Assembly (NCBI GenBank): GCA_965200235.1 | Contig: OZ241339.1 | Location: 3,300,239-3,364,238, forward strand | DNA length: 64,000 nt | Origin: Azotimanducus chitobiosivorans | Lineage (GTDB): Bacteria > Pseudomonadota > Gammaproteobacteria > Pseudomonadales > Azotimanducaceae | Reading direction: 5' to 3' | Shown here: positions 56,333-64,000 of the stretch, piece after piece | Position numbering within the stretch: the stretch's first letter is position 1 | Layout of the letters: every line of letters starts with the position of its first letter | The notes under the pieces: model-generated | Databases searched by the model: none | Told to the model about the DNA's origin: nothing | Seen by the model: only the letters and a program-made list of their open reading frames with translations | Translations under genes and position numbers: made by a program

Positions 56333-56769
56333 GCTGTGTCAACACTCCTGCGCTGCAGCCAGACGCGCCTGGCGTCGCCATGCGTCTTGATGGCGATGGC
56401 AAGGTCGATAGCTGGCACATAGGTTCCGCCAAGGTTGGGCCATTCAATGATTCGAATGACGGGTTTAGTCAATAACTCTGCGATGCCGACCAATTCGAGC
56501 TCTTCTGCATCCTGTATGCGATAAAAGTCAAAATGATAAATGCTTTTTCCAGCGCATTCATACGTTTCTACCAACGTGTAGGTCGGGCTTTTCACGCGGC
56601 CAGCGAAGCCGAGGCCGCGCAGCACGCCGCGAGCAATGGTGGTTTTGCCGCTGCCGAGGTCGCCGCTCAAGGTCATCACGCAGTCGTCGCCAAGGTCCGC
56701 AGCCAAGTCGGCACCGAATGCGACCATGGCATGCTCCGAGTCAACGAGGATGGGGTCAACCGAGTTCAC
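56329..56769 (-). CDS. tsaE: tRNA threonylcarbamoyladenosine ATPase subunit TsaE
   Basis: 146-aa P-loop ATPase that partners TsaB/TsaD in forming t6A37. Walker A SGDLGSGKTTIARGVLRGLG, then VKSPTYTLVETYE, FDFYRIQDAEELELVG and IRIIEWPN. Overlaps nnrD by 14 bp and the amidase by 4 bp, in the usual nnrD-tsaE-amiB order. tsaB and tsaD are not in the window. Confidence 0.97.
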   Translation of the reverse strand: MNSVDPILVDSEHAMVAFGADLAADLGDDCVMTLSGDLGSGKTTIARGVLRGLGFAGRVKSPTYTLVETYECAGKSIYHFDFYRIQDAEELELVGIAELLTKPVIRIIEWPNLGGTYVPAIDLAIAIKTHGDARRVWLQRRSVDTA

Positions 56770-58246
56770 GCAGCAGCTCCGGCAGGTGTTCGAGTAGGTC
56801 GGTTGCCTTGAGGCTGCGCTGGCCCATGCTGCCTGCGGCGAGATCGCCAGCGGCCGCGTGCAGGCATGCGCCGCATCGCGTGGCGTCGAGCGGATTTACG
56901 CCTTGGGCGAGGAATCCGCCGATGATGCCGGCGAGCACGTCACCGGAGCCTGCGGTTGCCATGCCCGGATTGCCTTCGGCGCAAATGTCAATATGATCGT
57001 GGCTTGAATTGGGTGCGGCGACGAGGCTGCCAGCGCCTTTGAGCAGTGTGACGGCCTTGCAGCGGCTTGCAAGCCGCTCAGTGGCAGCAAAGCGGTCTTG
57101 GCTGACTTCTTGCGTGCGGCAGCCGAGCAGGCGCGCCGCTTCTCCAGGATGCGGCGTGATGACGGCGGGGTGATTGATGTCTTCGCGGAGAAGCGCCAAG
57201 CCATCGCCGTCGACGAGCATTGGCAGATTGCTCGCCGCAGCCCATGTGAGCAGCCGCGCGCCCCATTCGCTGCGTCCGAGACCCGGACCGATGACGACGG
57301 CGTTGTAGTTCATCTTTGGTGCTGAGTGTTCGCGTTCGAATGGCGTGCTCTCCAAAGGCAGCAGCATCACCTCCGGGCAGCGAGCAAGCGCGGGCAGAAC
57401 GTGTTCTTGCCGAGTAGCGAGCGTTACCAAGCCTGTCCCGACGTACAGCGCACTTTCGGCGGCCATGATCGCGGCACCGCCCATGCCGGTATCACCGCCG
57501 ATGACAAGTAGGTGACCAAGTCCATGCTTGTGGGCATTGACATCGAGCGCGGGTAGCTTCGATTTGACCTCAGCCCAGCTGATCAATGCCTGTCCCGTGT
57601 GTCCTTGGAAATCTGACTGCGACAGCCCGAGCCTATCCACAATGAGCGTTCCGGTCGCCGCCTTGCCTAGGCCCGTCAACATGCCGCGCTTCGCTCCGAT
57701 AAAGGAGATCGTGACATCCGCTCGCACCATGCTGCTCGACGCGGAGCCGGTGTCCGGATGCATGCCTGATGGTAGATCGAGCGACAGGACACTGGCGTGA
57801 GATGCGTTCATCTGGGCGATTGCCGTTGCGAACTCAGGCCTCGGCGCGCCTTGCACGCCAGTGCCAAGCAGCGCATCCACGAGCACATCGGCTCGCAGCT
57901 CATAGTTGTTCGATGTGACGATGGGAACGCCTGATTCCTCGGCTTCTTTGTAGGCGATCAATGCCGTTTCCTGCGGCTTGGGCAGGTTTCCAACACGGAT
58001 GACTTCGACCTCGATGCCTGTGGTTCGCGCCTCAGATTGAGCGAGCGCCGCGAGCACATAGCCGTCTCCAGCATTATTGCCTGAGCCGCACAGCACCTGA
58101 ACGCGCCGCGCGCTCGGAAACTGCGCTCGCAGGAGACGGTAGGCAGCGCTGCCAGCCCGCCGCATGAGATCGAAGGCGGTGGCCGGATCGCCACTGATGA
58201 CCCGGCCTTCTATGGCGAGGATTGAATCCCGTGAGTAAGCGCGCAT
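56756..58246 (-). CDS. nnrD: bifunctional NAD(P)HX dehydratase/epimerase
   Basis: 496-aa repair enzyme for hydrated NADH/NADPH. The N-terminal YjeF_N epimerase (~1-215) has LCGSGNNAGDGYVLA and LDLPSGMHPDTG; the C-terminal ADP/ATP-dependent dehydratase (~230-490) has HKHGLGHLLVIGGDTGMGGAAIMAA, ITPHPGEAARLLG, LLKGAGSLVA and PGMATAGSGDVLAGIIGG. It diverges from queG with 51 bp between them, and leads the operon that runs to purA. Confidence 0.96.
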   Translation of the reverse strand: MRAYSRDSILAIEGRVISGDPATAFDLMRRAGSAAYRLLRAQFPSARRVQVLCGSGNNAGDGYVLAALAQSEARTTGIEVEVIRVGNLPKPQETALIAYKEAEESGVPIVTSNNYELRADVLVDALLGTGVQGAPRPEFATAIAQMNASHASVLSLDLPSGMHPDTGSASSSMVRADVTISFIGAKRGMLTGLGKAATGTLIVDRLGLSQSDFQGHTGQALISWAEVKSKLPALDVNAHKHGLGHLLVIGGDTGMGGAAIMAAESALYVGTGLVTLATRQEHVLPALARCPEVMLLPLESTPFEREHSAPKMNYNAVVIGPGLGRSEWGARLLTWAAASNLPMLVDGDGLALLREDINHPAVITPHPGEAARLLGCRTQEVSQDRFAATERLASRCKAVTLLKGAGSLVAAPNSSHDHIDICAEGNPGMATAGSGDVLAGIIGGFLAQGVNPLDATRCGACLHAAAGDLAAGSMGQRSLKATDLLEHLPELLRELG

Positions 58247-58297
58247 CAGGTGCAGAAGAGGCCGATTTCCTTGTCAATCTGTCATTATAGTGATGCT

Positions 58298-59413
58298 ATG
58301 AGACGTGATTTCAGGGTGCTCGCCGACAGGATTCGATCGCTTGGCAAACAGCTCGGCTTTGATGCGATCGCAATCACGGATACGGATGTGTCTCGCTACC
58401 GTGCCCATCTGCTCGCTTGGCTTGAGCACGGACGCGACGGCGAAATGGGCTATATGCGCCGAAATATCGAGAAGCGTCTTGATCCGAGCGCGCTTGAACC
58501 TGGTACGACGCGAGTGATCACGGCGCGCATGAACTATCTTACGGACGGCGCAGAGCCAATCAAAGTGCTCGCCGATCCCACACGGGCCTACATCGCTCGC
58601 TACGCCTTGGGTCGCGACTACCACAAGGTGATGCGAACGCGCCTCGCCAAGCTTGCGCGTCTCATTCGTGCCGAAGCGGAAGGGCTTGGACGCTATCGTG
58701 CCTTTACCGATTCGGCGCCGGTGCTTGAGAAACCACTTGCCGAAAAGTCCGGTCTCGGTTGGATCGGCAAGAACACCCTGCTGCTTGATCGGGAAGCGGG
58801 CTCGTGGTTCTTCCTCGGCGAGATTTTTACCGACCTTCCCCTGCCGCTCGATCCCGAGTCCGGGGCAGATGAGGACGACCTATGCGGCAAATGCAAGGCC
58901 TGCATGAATGTCTGTCCCACAGGCGCGATCACTGCAGCGCGTCAGCTTGATGCCAATCGCTGCATCGCGTATCTCACTATCGAACATAAGACGGCCATCC
59001 CGCTGGAGCTTCGTCGCCCCATCGGCAACCGTGTGTTTGGGTGCGACGATTGTCAGCTTGTGTGTCCTTGGAATCGAGACGCGCCGCGTACTCGCGAGAA
59101 CGATTTTCTGCCAAGACATGAATTGGATTCAGCGGATCTCGTCATGCTGTTCGAATGGAGTGAGGCGACTTTTCTCGAGAAGACGCGAGGCATGGCGCTA
59201 CGCAGAGTGAGCTTCGAGCAGTGGCAGCGCAATCTCGCGGTCGCGCTCGGCAATGCGCCGGCTCATCCACGCATCGCTCGCGCCCTCAGGCAGCGACGAG
59301 CAAACGCGAGCCCGCTTGTCAAGGAGCACATCGATTGGGCGCTTGCCGAGCAAGCCAAGGGGCAACGCCCCCCTGTCGGTCAGTTGCGGGTCCTGAAGAA
59401 CCTGTCGCGATAA
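58298..59413 (+). CDS. queG: epoxyqueuosine reductase QueG
   Basis: 371-aa cobalamin- and 4Fe-4S-dependent enzyme for the last step of queuosine tRNA modification. Marks: GFDAIAITDTDVSRYRAHL, RYALGRDYHKVMRTRL, EKSGLGWIGKNTLLL, first ferredoxin motif CGKCKACMNVCPTGAI, second CGC-type GCDDCQLVCPWN, then HEAT-like C-terminal repeats. ATG 58298 (MRRDFRVLADRI) is preferred since the longer frame adds an unmatched leader. Convergent with orn, with 34 bp of overlap at the 3' ends. Confidence 0.96.
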   Translation: MRRDFRVLADRIRSLGKQLGFDAIAITDTDVSRYRAHLLAWLEHGRDGEMGYMRRNIEKRLDPSALEPGTTRVITARMNYLTDGAEPIKVLADPTRAYIARYALGRDYHKVMRTRLAKLARLIRAEAEGLGRYRAFTDSAPVLEKPLAEKSGLGWIGKNTLLLDREAGSWFFLGEIFTDLPLPLDPESGADEDDLCGKCKACMNVCPTGAITAARQLDANRCIAYLTIEHKTAIPLELRRPIGNRVFGCDDCQLVCPWNRDAPRTRENDFLPRHELDSADLVMLFEWSEATFLEKTRGMALRRVSFEQWQRNLAVALGNAPAHPRIARALRQRRANASPLVKEHIDWALAEQAKGQRPPVGQLRVLKNLSR

Positions 59414-59928
59414 AACTTCGCCTCGTCGATTGACTCGCGGACATCCGCGAGCGCTCGGTGCTCAGTGTTCTTTTTGATTTCCTTGACCATGTCGGGGTGC
59501 CATCGCTTGACGAGTTCCTTGATGCTAGACACATCGATGATGCGGTAATGAAACCAGTTTTCAACGAGCGGCATATGCTTTAGCAGGAATCTGCGGTCCT
59601 GCCAGACGCTGTTTCCACACAGATGCGTGCGTCGCTTGACGGTGTGATCTCTCAAGAATTCGAGCGTCATCGCCTCCGCCTCGGCCACGCTGACGGCGGA
59701 CGCCTGCACGCGATCGAGCAGACCGGACTTGGTGTGGTGATCGACGTTCCATCGATTCATCGCCGAGAGCTCGCGCTCATCGGCTTTGATGGCAAGCTCC
59801 GGCCCCTCCGCGATGATGTCGAGACTGCTGTCCGTCACAATCGACGCGATCTCGATAATGACGTGGCGTTCCGGGTCGAGACCTGTCATTTCAAGATCCA
59901 TCCAGACGAGATTTCGATCCTTGACCAT
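59380..59928 (-). CDS. orn: oligoribonuclease
   Basis: 182-aa DEDDh exonuclease that finishes short RNA fragments (2-5 nt), including pGpG from c-di-GMP breakdown. ExoI NLVWMDLEMTGLDPERHVIIEIASIVTD in two parts (Asp, Glu), ExoII around LCGNSVWQDRRFL (Asp), ExoIII HRALADVRESIDE (His, Asp). ATG 59928 starts at MVKDRNLVWMD, the family N-terminus. It shares a 65-bp divergent intergenic region with psd. Confidence 0.97.
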   Translation of the reverse strand: MVKDRNLVWMDLEMTGLDPERHVIIEIASIVTDSSLDIIAEGPELAIKADERELSAMNRWNVDHHTKSGLLDRVQASAVSVAEAEAMTLEFLRDHTVKRRTHLCGNSVWQDRRFLLKHMPLVENWFHYRIIDVSSIKELVKRWHPDMVKEIKKNTEHRALADVRESIDEAKFYRDRFFRTRN

Positions 59929-59966
59929 CAAGCGTGCAGAGCGAGTGACGAGTGTCCGAGGCTCAG

Positions 59967-59972
59967 TATAAT
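59967..59972 (+). promoter_or_regulatory. candidate -10 box for psd
   Basis: TATAAT at 59967-59972, 22 bp before the psd ATG, in the orn/psd divergent gap. The expected -35 region is poor, so this is a modest sigma-70 call. Confidence 0.45.
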
Positions 59973-59993
59973 GGCGTTCGCCTCCCTGACGCG

Positions 59994-60833
59994 ATGCGCA
60001 CAATGCGCTATTTCTCTCGCCCGCAGCACTTTCTTCCGCAGCACTTTCTGTCGCGCATCGCAGGTGCCGCCGCCAGGAGCACCCTGCTTGCGCGCCCACT
60101 GATCTGGCTCATGCAAAAAGGCTACGGAATCAGCCTTGAAGAAGCTGCCGAGCAGGACCTTCGCGCCTACCCGACGCTTCACGCATTCTTCACGCGCGCG
60201 CTCAAGGAGGGTGCGCGGCCAATGCCCGAAGCAGCCAGCGCGCTCGCCTGCCCAGCAGACGGCAGACTGATGTCCTTTGGCAGGCTGACCGGAGAGCAGT
60301 TCATTGAAGCCAAAGGCCAAGCGTATTCCGTGAGTCGACTGCTTGGCGACGAGGCATCCGCCAAGCGGCTTGAAGGCGGATTCCACGCCTGCATCTATCT
60401 GTCGCCGCCTGACTATCACCGCGTCCACATGCCATTTGACGGCAGGCTTTGTCGCTGGCAGTCAATTCCCGGCAACCTTTTTAGCGTCAATCCAGCAACC
60501 TCGGCGAGAATCAGCGACCTGCATTGCCGAAACGAACGCCTTGTCTGCCAGTTTGACACGCCTAACGGCCTGCTTGTCGTTGTCTTCATAGGTGCGCGAA
60601 TGGTCGGCGGCATCGAAACTAGCTTCAATCCGCCTCCCACTCCCTACGGTGCTATCCAGTCAGGCGAGGCCGATGGTCCGGATTACGTTCGCGGCGACCG
60701 TCTCGGTCAGTTCAAGTTCGGTTCGACCATCGTCATGTGCTGGCAGGATGCCGAGTTTGAGTTTGCGCCCGGTCTCGAAGCTGGCATGCGAGTTCAAGTA
60801 GGCACGGCCTTGGGCGATTTTTCCGTCGCCTGA
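59994..60833 (+). CDS. psd: phosphatidylserine decarboxylase
   Basis: 279-aa proenzyme making phosphatidylethanolamine at the inner membrane. FTRALKEGARPM, CPADGRLMSFG, YLSPPDYHRVHMPFDG and GARMVGGIET are family blocks. Self-cleavage normally occurs in LGST to form the pyruvoyl group; here it is KFGSTIV, with Phe for Leu but the Gly-Ser bond intact. A near-perfect 15-bp duplication near the 5' end gives HFLPQHFLS. ATG 59994 is used, with a second Met at 60003. The promoter is probably shared with divergent orn. Confidence 0.95.
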   Translation: MRTMRYFSRPQHFLPQHFLSRIAGAAARSTLLARPLIWLMQKGYGISLEEAAEQDLRAYPTLHAFFTRALKEGARPMPEAASALACPADGRLMSFGRLTGEQFIEAKGQAYSVSRLLGDEASAKRLEGGFHACIYLSPPDYHRVHMPFDGRLCRWQSIPGNLFSVNPATSARISDLHCRNERLVCQFDTPNGLLVVVFIGARMVGGIETSFNPPPTPYGAIQSGEADGPDYVRGDRLGQFKFGSTIVMCWQDAEFEFAPGLEAGMRVQVGTALGDFSVA

Positions 60834-60849
60834 AACGTCAGCGCGGTCT

Positions 60850-62103
60850 TCAGTCCCAGTTCAGGGCACCGCCAGTCTGATATTCGATGACGCGCGTTTC
60901 GAAGAAGTTCTTTTCCTTCTTCAAGTCCATGATCTCAGACATCCAAGGGAATGGATTCCTTGCGCCCGGGAATCGTTCGCTCAGTCCGATTTGCGCCAAG
61001 CGTCGATTGGCGATGAACTGTAGGTACTCTTCCATGATATTGGCATTCATGCCGAGCACGCCGCGCGGCATCGTGTCGCGCGCATACTCGATTTCAAGGT
61101 TGGTACCGTCCACAATCATGTCGGAGGCACACGCCTGCATCTCATCGCTCCAAATATCAGGGTTTTCGGCCTTGATTTGATTGATCACGTCAATGCCGAA
61201 ATTCACGTGCATGGATTCATCGCGCAAAATGTACTGGAACTGTTCCGACGTGCCCGTCATCTTGTTGCGCTGTCCCATTGAGAGGATTTGCGTGAAGCCA
61301 CAGTAGAAGAACATACCTTCCATGACGCAGTAATAGGCGATGAGGTTGCGAAGCAGCTCGGCATCGGTTTCTGGCGTCCCTGTCACAAACGTCGGATCCG
61401 AAATCGCGCGCGTGTATTTGAGCGCCCAGGATGCTTTTCGTGCGACCGACGGCACTTCGTGGTACATGTTGAAGATCTCGCCTTCGTCCATGCGAAGCGA
61501 TTCAATGCAGTATTGATAGGCGTGCGTGTGGATGGCTTCTTCAAAGGCTTGCCGCAACAGATACTGACGGCATTCCGGATTGGTGATAAGCCGGTAGACG
61601 GCGAGCACGAGATTGTTTGCCACCAGCGAGTCAGCGGTTGAAAAGAAACCGAGACTGCGCTTCACAATCGTGCGTTCGTCTTCTGACAGGCCGTCCGACG
61701 AGTTCCATAGCTTCACATCTTCGGTCATGTTGATTTCTTGCGGCATCCAGTGGTTGGCGCATCCGTCAAGATACTTCTGCCAAGCCCATTGATATTTGAA
61801 CGGCACAAGCTGATTAAGGTCGGCGCGGCAATTGATCATGCGCTTTTGATCAACTGTCACGCGCTCCAAGCTGTTGTTTGACAAGGCGGGAGTGGCCCGT
61901 TCAAATGCCACGACAGATGGCGGCAAATCTGTCATTTCGCTTACCGGCGCATCAGTCTGCGTGGGTCGCATCGGTGGGACAGATATTGGCCTGACTGGTT
62001 CAGACGGGGCGGTTGCCGGGCGCATCGATGACTTGTCGGCACGCGCAGACGAGTCTTCCACAAAGTCATCAACGTCGCCGTCGTAGGCATTCCAATCCAG
62101 CAT
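60850..62103 (-). CDS. nrdB: class Ia ribonucleotide reductase beta subunit
   Basis: 417-aa diiron/tyrosyl-radical subunit. An extended N-terminus (~1-85) of acidic and Pro/Thr-rich text precedes the core. Metal and radical residues: TADSLVANN (Asp), RQAFEEAIHTHAYQY with Glu, His and the radical Tyr at the spacing of E. coli Glu115-His118-Tyr122, EGMFFYCGF and LRDESMHVNFG (Glu, His). C-terminal Y-x-x-GGALNWD matches the tail that docks on NrdA, although the penultimate residues differ from E. coli. AGGAG precedes the ATG. Lies 28 bp downstream of nrdA, same operon. Confidence 0.97.
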   Translation of the reverse strand: MLDWNAYDGDVDDFVEDSSARADKSSMRPATAPSEPVRPISVPPMRPTQTDAPVSEMTDLPPSVVAFERATPALSNNSLERVTVDQKRMINCRADLNQLVPFKYQWAWQKYLDGCANHWMPQEINMTEDVKLWNSSDGLSEDERTIVKRSLGFFSTADSLVANNLVLAVYRLITNPECRQYLLRQAFEEAIHTHAYQYCIESLRMDEGEIFNMYHEVPSVARKASWALKYTRAISDPTFVTGTPETDAELLRNLIAYYCVMEGMFFYCGFTQILSMGQRNKMTGTSEQFQYILRDESMHVNFGIDVINQIKAENPDIWSDEMQACASDMIVDGTNLEIEYARDTMPRGVLGMNANIMEEYLQFIANRRLAQIGLSERFPGARNPFPWMSEIMDLKKEKNFFETRVIEYQTGGALNWD

Positions 62104-62131
62104 GACGTATATCTCCTCTTAAATTTTTAAT

Positions 62132-64000
62132 TTACTGACAGGCTTCGCATTCAGGGTCGTCGATTGAGCAAGCGCTCGGCACAGGTACCGGGCTGCTGTC
62201 CATTGACGGATGACGCTGGGCAGTCACTGCGTTGAGCGCTGTGCCGGCGACAGTGGACTTTTCGGTGCTCGTTGCGCCGATGGCGCGCAGGTAATAGGTG
62301 GTCTTCAATCCGAGAAGCCATGCCATGCGATAGGTGATGTCGAGTTTGCGGCCCGATGCGGAAGCGATGTACAAATTGAGCGACTGCGATTGATCAATCC
62401 ATTTCTGCCGGCGCGAAGCTGCTTCGACCAGCCACTTGGGTTCGACCTCGAACGCTGTCGCATAGAGCAGCTTGAGTTCCGGCGGTACCCGGTCAATAGG
62501 CAAGAGGGTGCCGTCGAAATACTTCAGATCATTGACCATGACCTTGTCCCAGACGCCAAGCGCCTTCAGGTCGCGCACCATGAAGGGATTGACTACGGTG
62601 AATTCGCCGGACAGGTTGGATTTCACAAACAGGTTCTGGTAAGTCGGCTCGATGGACTGCGAAACCCCAACGATGTTAGCAATCGTTGCTGTCGGCGCGA
62701 TGGCCATGACATTTGAGTTTCGAAGACCCTTGGCTTTCACCTGTTCCCGCAGTGCATCCCAATCTAGGGTGGTCCGCCGGTCCACTTGCAGGAATTCGTT
62801 ACCACGTTCCCGTTCGAGAATCTCAAGGGAATCGATGGGCAATATGCCGCGGCTCCACAAGGAGCCTTCAAAATTCTCATAGCGGCCTCGCTCCTCAGCG
62901 AGCGTGCAGGACGCTTGAATCGCAAAATAGCTGATTGCTTCCATGGATTTGTCGGCAAAGTCCACTGCCTGTTCTGATGCGTAGGGAATTCTTTGCCGAT
63001 ACAGCGCGTCCTGAAAACCCATGAGCCCGAGGCCGACAGGTCGATGTCGCATATTGGATGCGCGCGCCGTTGCTACCGAGTAGTAGTTGATATCGATGAC
63101 GTTGTCGAGCATGCGAACAGCGACGCGGGTCGTGCGCTCCAGCTTTTCGAGATCAAGCCGACTGTTATCGCTGGTAAGGTGTTGCGCAAGGTTGATCGAT
63201 CCGAGGTTGCATACCGCGATTTCATCCTCAGCACGGGTGTTGAGGGTGATTTCAGTACACAGATTGCTTGAGTGAACCACGCCACTATGCTGTTGCGGCG
63301 AGCGGGCGTTGCACGCATCCTTGAAGGTTATCCAAGGGTGGCCGGTCTCGTAGAGCATGGAGATCATCTTACGCCACAAGGTACTCGCCTTGATGCGGCG
63401 AAAGTGCGCGATTTCGCCGGCTTTGGTTTGCTGCTCATACGCAAGGTAGCGATTCTCAAAGGCCTGTCCCCAGAGGTCGTGCAAGTCTGGCACGTCGCTT
63501 GGCGAGAACAGCGTCCATTCGTCGTCTTCAAACACCCGCTTCATAAAGAGGTCGGGTATCCAGTTGGCGGTGTTCATGTCGTGGGTGCGCCGCCGGTCGT
63601 CGCCGGTGTTCTTGCGCAGTTCCAAGAACTCTTCAATGTCGAGATGCCAAGTCTCAAGATAGGAACAGACGGCGCCTTTGCGCTTGCCGCCCTGATTAAC
63701 CGCGACGGCTGTGTCATTGACGACCTTGAGAAATGGCACGACCCCTTGCGACTTGCCGTTCGTGCCCTTGATATAGGCACCGAGCGCACGCACGGGCGTC
63801 CAGTCGTTGCCGAGCCCGCCCGCCCATTTGGAAAGCAGTGCGTTGTCCCGAACCGCGCCGTAGATACCTTCGAGATTGTCCGGCACCGTTGTGAGGAAAC
63901 AGGACGAAAGCTGCGAGCGGCGCGTTCCAGAATTGAACAGGGTTGGCGTTGAAGACATGTAGTCAAAGGACGACAGCAGGTCGTAGAACTCGATGGCGCG
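62132..64000 (-). CDS. nrdA: class Ia ribonucleotide reductase alpha subunit, 5' end beyond window
   Basis: The last ~622 residues of the catalytic subunit that reduces NDPs. The frame continues to the right edge without a start (AIEFYDLLSSFDYMSSTPTLF, first part cut), so the ATG at 63958 is internal. Active-site cysteines: LSSCFLTT (E. coli Cys225 equivalent), SSNLCTEITL (Cys439) and VCNLGSINL (Cys462). The C-terminal redox pair is in DDPECEACQ. Also GLGLMGFQDALY and NVMAIAPTATIANI. Any N-terminal ATP-cone lies outside the window. Confidence 0.97.
   Translation of the reverse strand, partial: RAIEFYDLLSSFDYMSSTPTLFNSGTRRSQLSSCFLTTVPDNLEGIYGAVRDNALLSKWAGGLGNDWTPVRALGAYIKGTNGKSQGVVPFLKVVNDTAVAVNQGGKRKGAVCSYLETWHLDIEEFLELRKNTGDDRRRTHDMNTANWIPDLFMKRVFEDDEWTLFSPSDVPDLHDLWGQAFENRYLAYEQQTKAGEIAHFRRIKASTLWRKMISMLYETGHPWITFKDACNARSPQQHSGVVHSSNLCTEITLNTRAEDEIAVCNLGSINLAQHLTSDNSRLDLEKLERTTRVAVRMLDNVIDINYYSVATARASNMRHRPVGLGLMGFQDALYRQRIPYASEQAVDFADKSMEAISYFAIQASCTLAEERGRYENFEGSLWSRGILPIDSLEILERERGNEFLQVDRRTTLDWDALREQVKAKGLRNSNVMAIAPTATIANIVGVSQSIEPTYQNLFVKSNLSGEFTVVNPFMVRDLKALGVWDKVMVNDLKYFDGTLLPIDRVPPELKLLYATAFEVEPKWLVEAASRRQKWIDQSQSLNLYIASASGRKLDITYRMAWLLGLKTTYYLRAIGATSTEKSTVAGTALNAVTAQRHPSMDSSPVPVPSACSIDDPECEACQ

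Overview
The window is a chromosomal segment from a gammaproteobacterium with roughly 58-60% GC. The clearest evidence is the right half, which holds the conserved block trm112/folE2, purA, hisZ, hflC, hflK, hflX, miaA, mutL, an amiB-type amidase, tsaE, nnrD, queG, orn and psd, followed by a class Ia ribonucleotide reductase (nrdB, nrdA). Part of this order is shared by Pseudomonas and the enterics. Lineage-level oddities are that hfq is absent from its usual place between miaA and hflX, and that a SnoaL-like gene sits between hflX and hflK. I cannot place the organism below class.

Layout. (1) 1-9.0 kb: a metabolic accessory region. It has an alpha/beta-hydrolase-like protein, a HutC-type GntR regulator and NhaA in one overlapping run, then an HMG-CoA-lyase-like enzyme, two CaiB/BaiF CoA-transferases, a nitrilase-like protein and an enolase-like protein. 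The hydrolase, nitrilase and enolase homologues lack textbook catalytic residues. (2) 9.1-9.9 kb: a short-chain dehydrogenase destroyed by a deletion and by a foldback MITE. (3) 9.9-17.3 kb: storage-lipid and lipid genes. These are a GYD protein, a GYD-acyltransferase fusion, a phasin, a GNAT enzyme, a wax-ester synthase/DGAT, a DUF6489-like protein, phaC, phaR and a HAD phosphatase. Candidate PhaR operators of the form CTGC-N3-GCAG lie in front of the phasin and in the phaC divergent promoter. (4) 17.3-23.9 kb: a mobile-DNA scrapyard with IS481 remnants, two more MITE copies, REP-like repeats, a complete IS4-type insertion with its 9-bp target duplication, and two toxin-antitoxin loci whose toxins are broken. 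(5) 23.9-31.9 kb: an ordinary overlapping operon with an esterase, argC, an aspartate-aminotransferase-like enzyme, a DEAD-box helicase, a PerM-type permease, hisC, an acyltransferase and an LLM-class oxidoreductase. (6) 31.9-41.6 kb: a toxin-antitoxin and defence island. It contains two further wrecked toxins, one intact Phd/PIN pair, an AbiEi-like remnant, an AAA-ATPase/DUF4435 gene with a one-base frameshift, a DUF3644 gene and a BfiI-like restriction-modification operon (two m4C-type methylases plus a PLD-family nuclease). (7) 41.6-44.8 kb: an MmcQ/YjbR duplicate and an exported formylglycine-generating-enzyme-like protein with a TPR partner. (8) 44.8-64 kb: the housekeeping block, with nrdA running off the right edge.

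How the parts relate. Regions 1 and 3 look like acyl-CoA catabolism feeding carbon storage as PHA and wax esters, with PhaR as the likely sensor-repressor. Regions 4 and 6 show a repeated pattern: antitoxin genes (mazE, vapB, higA) stay open while the partner toxins have been lost through a MITE insertion, a deletion with frameshift, or nonsense codons. The MITE copies have nearly identical sequences, so that family has moved recently.
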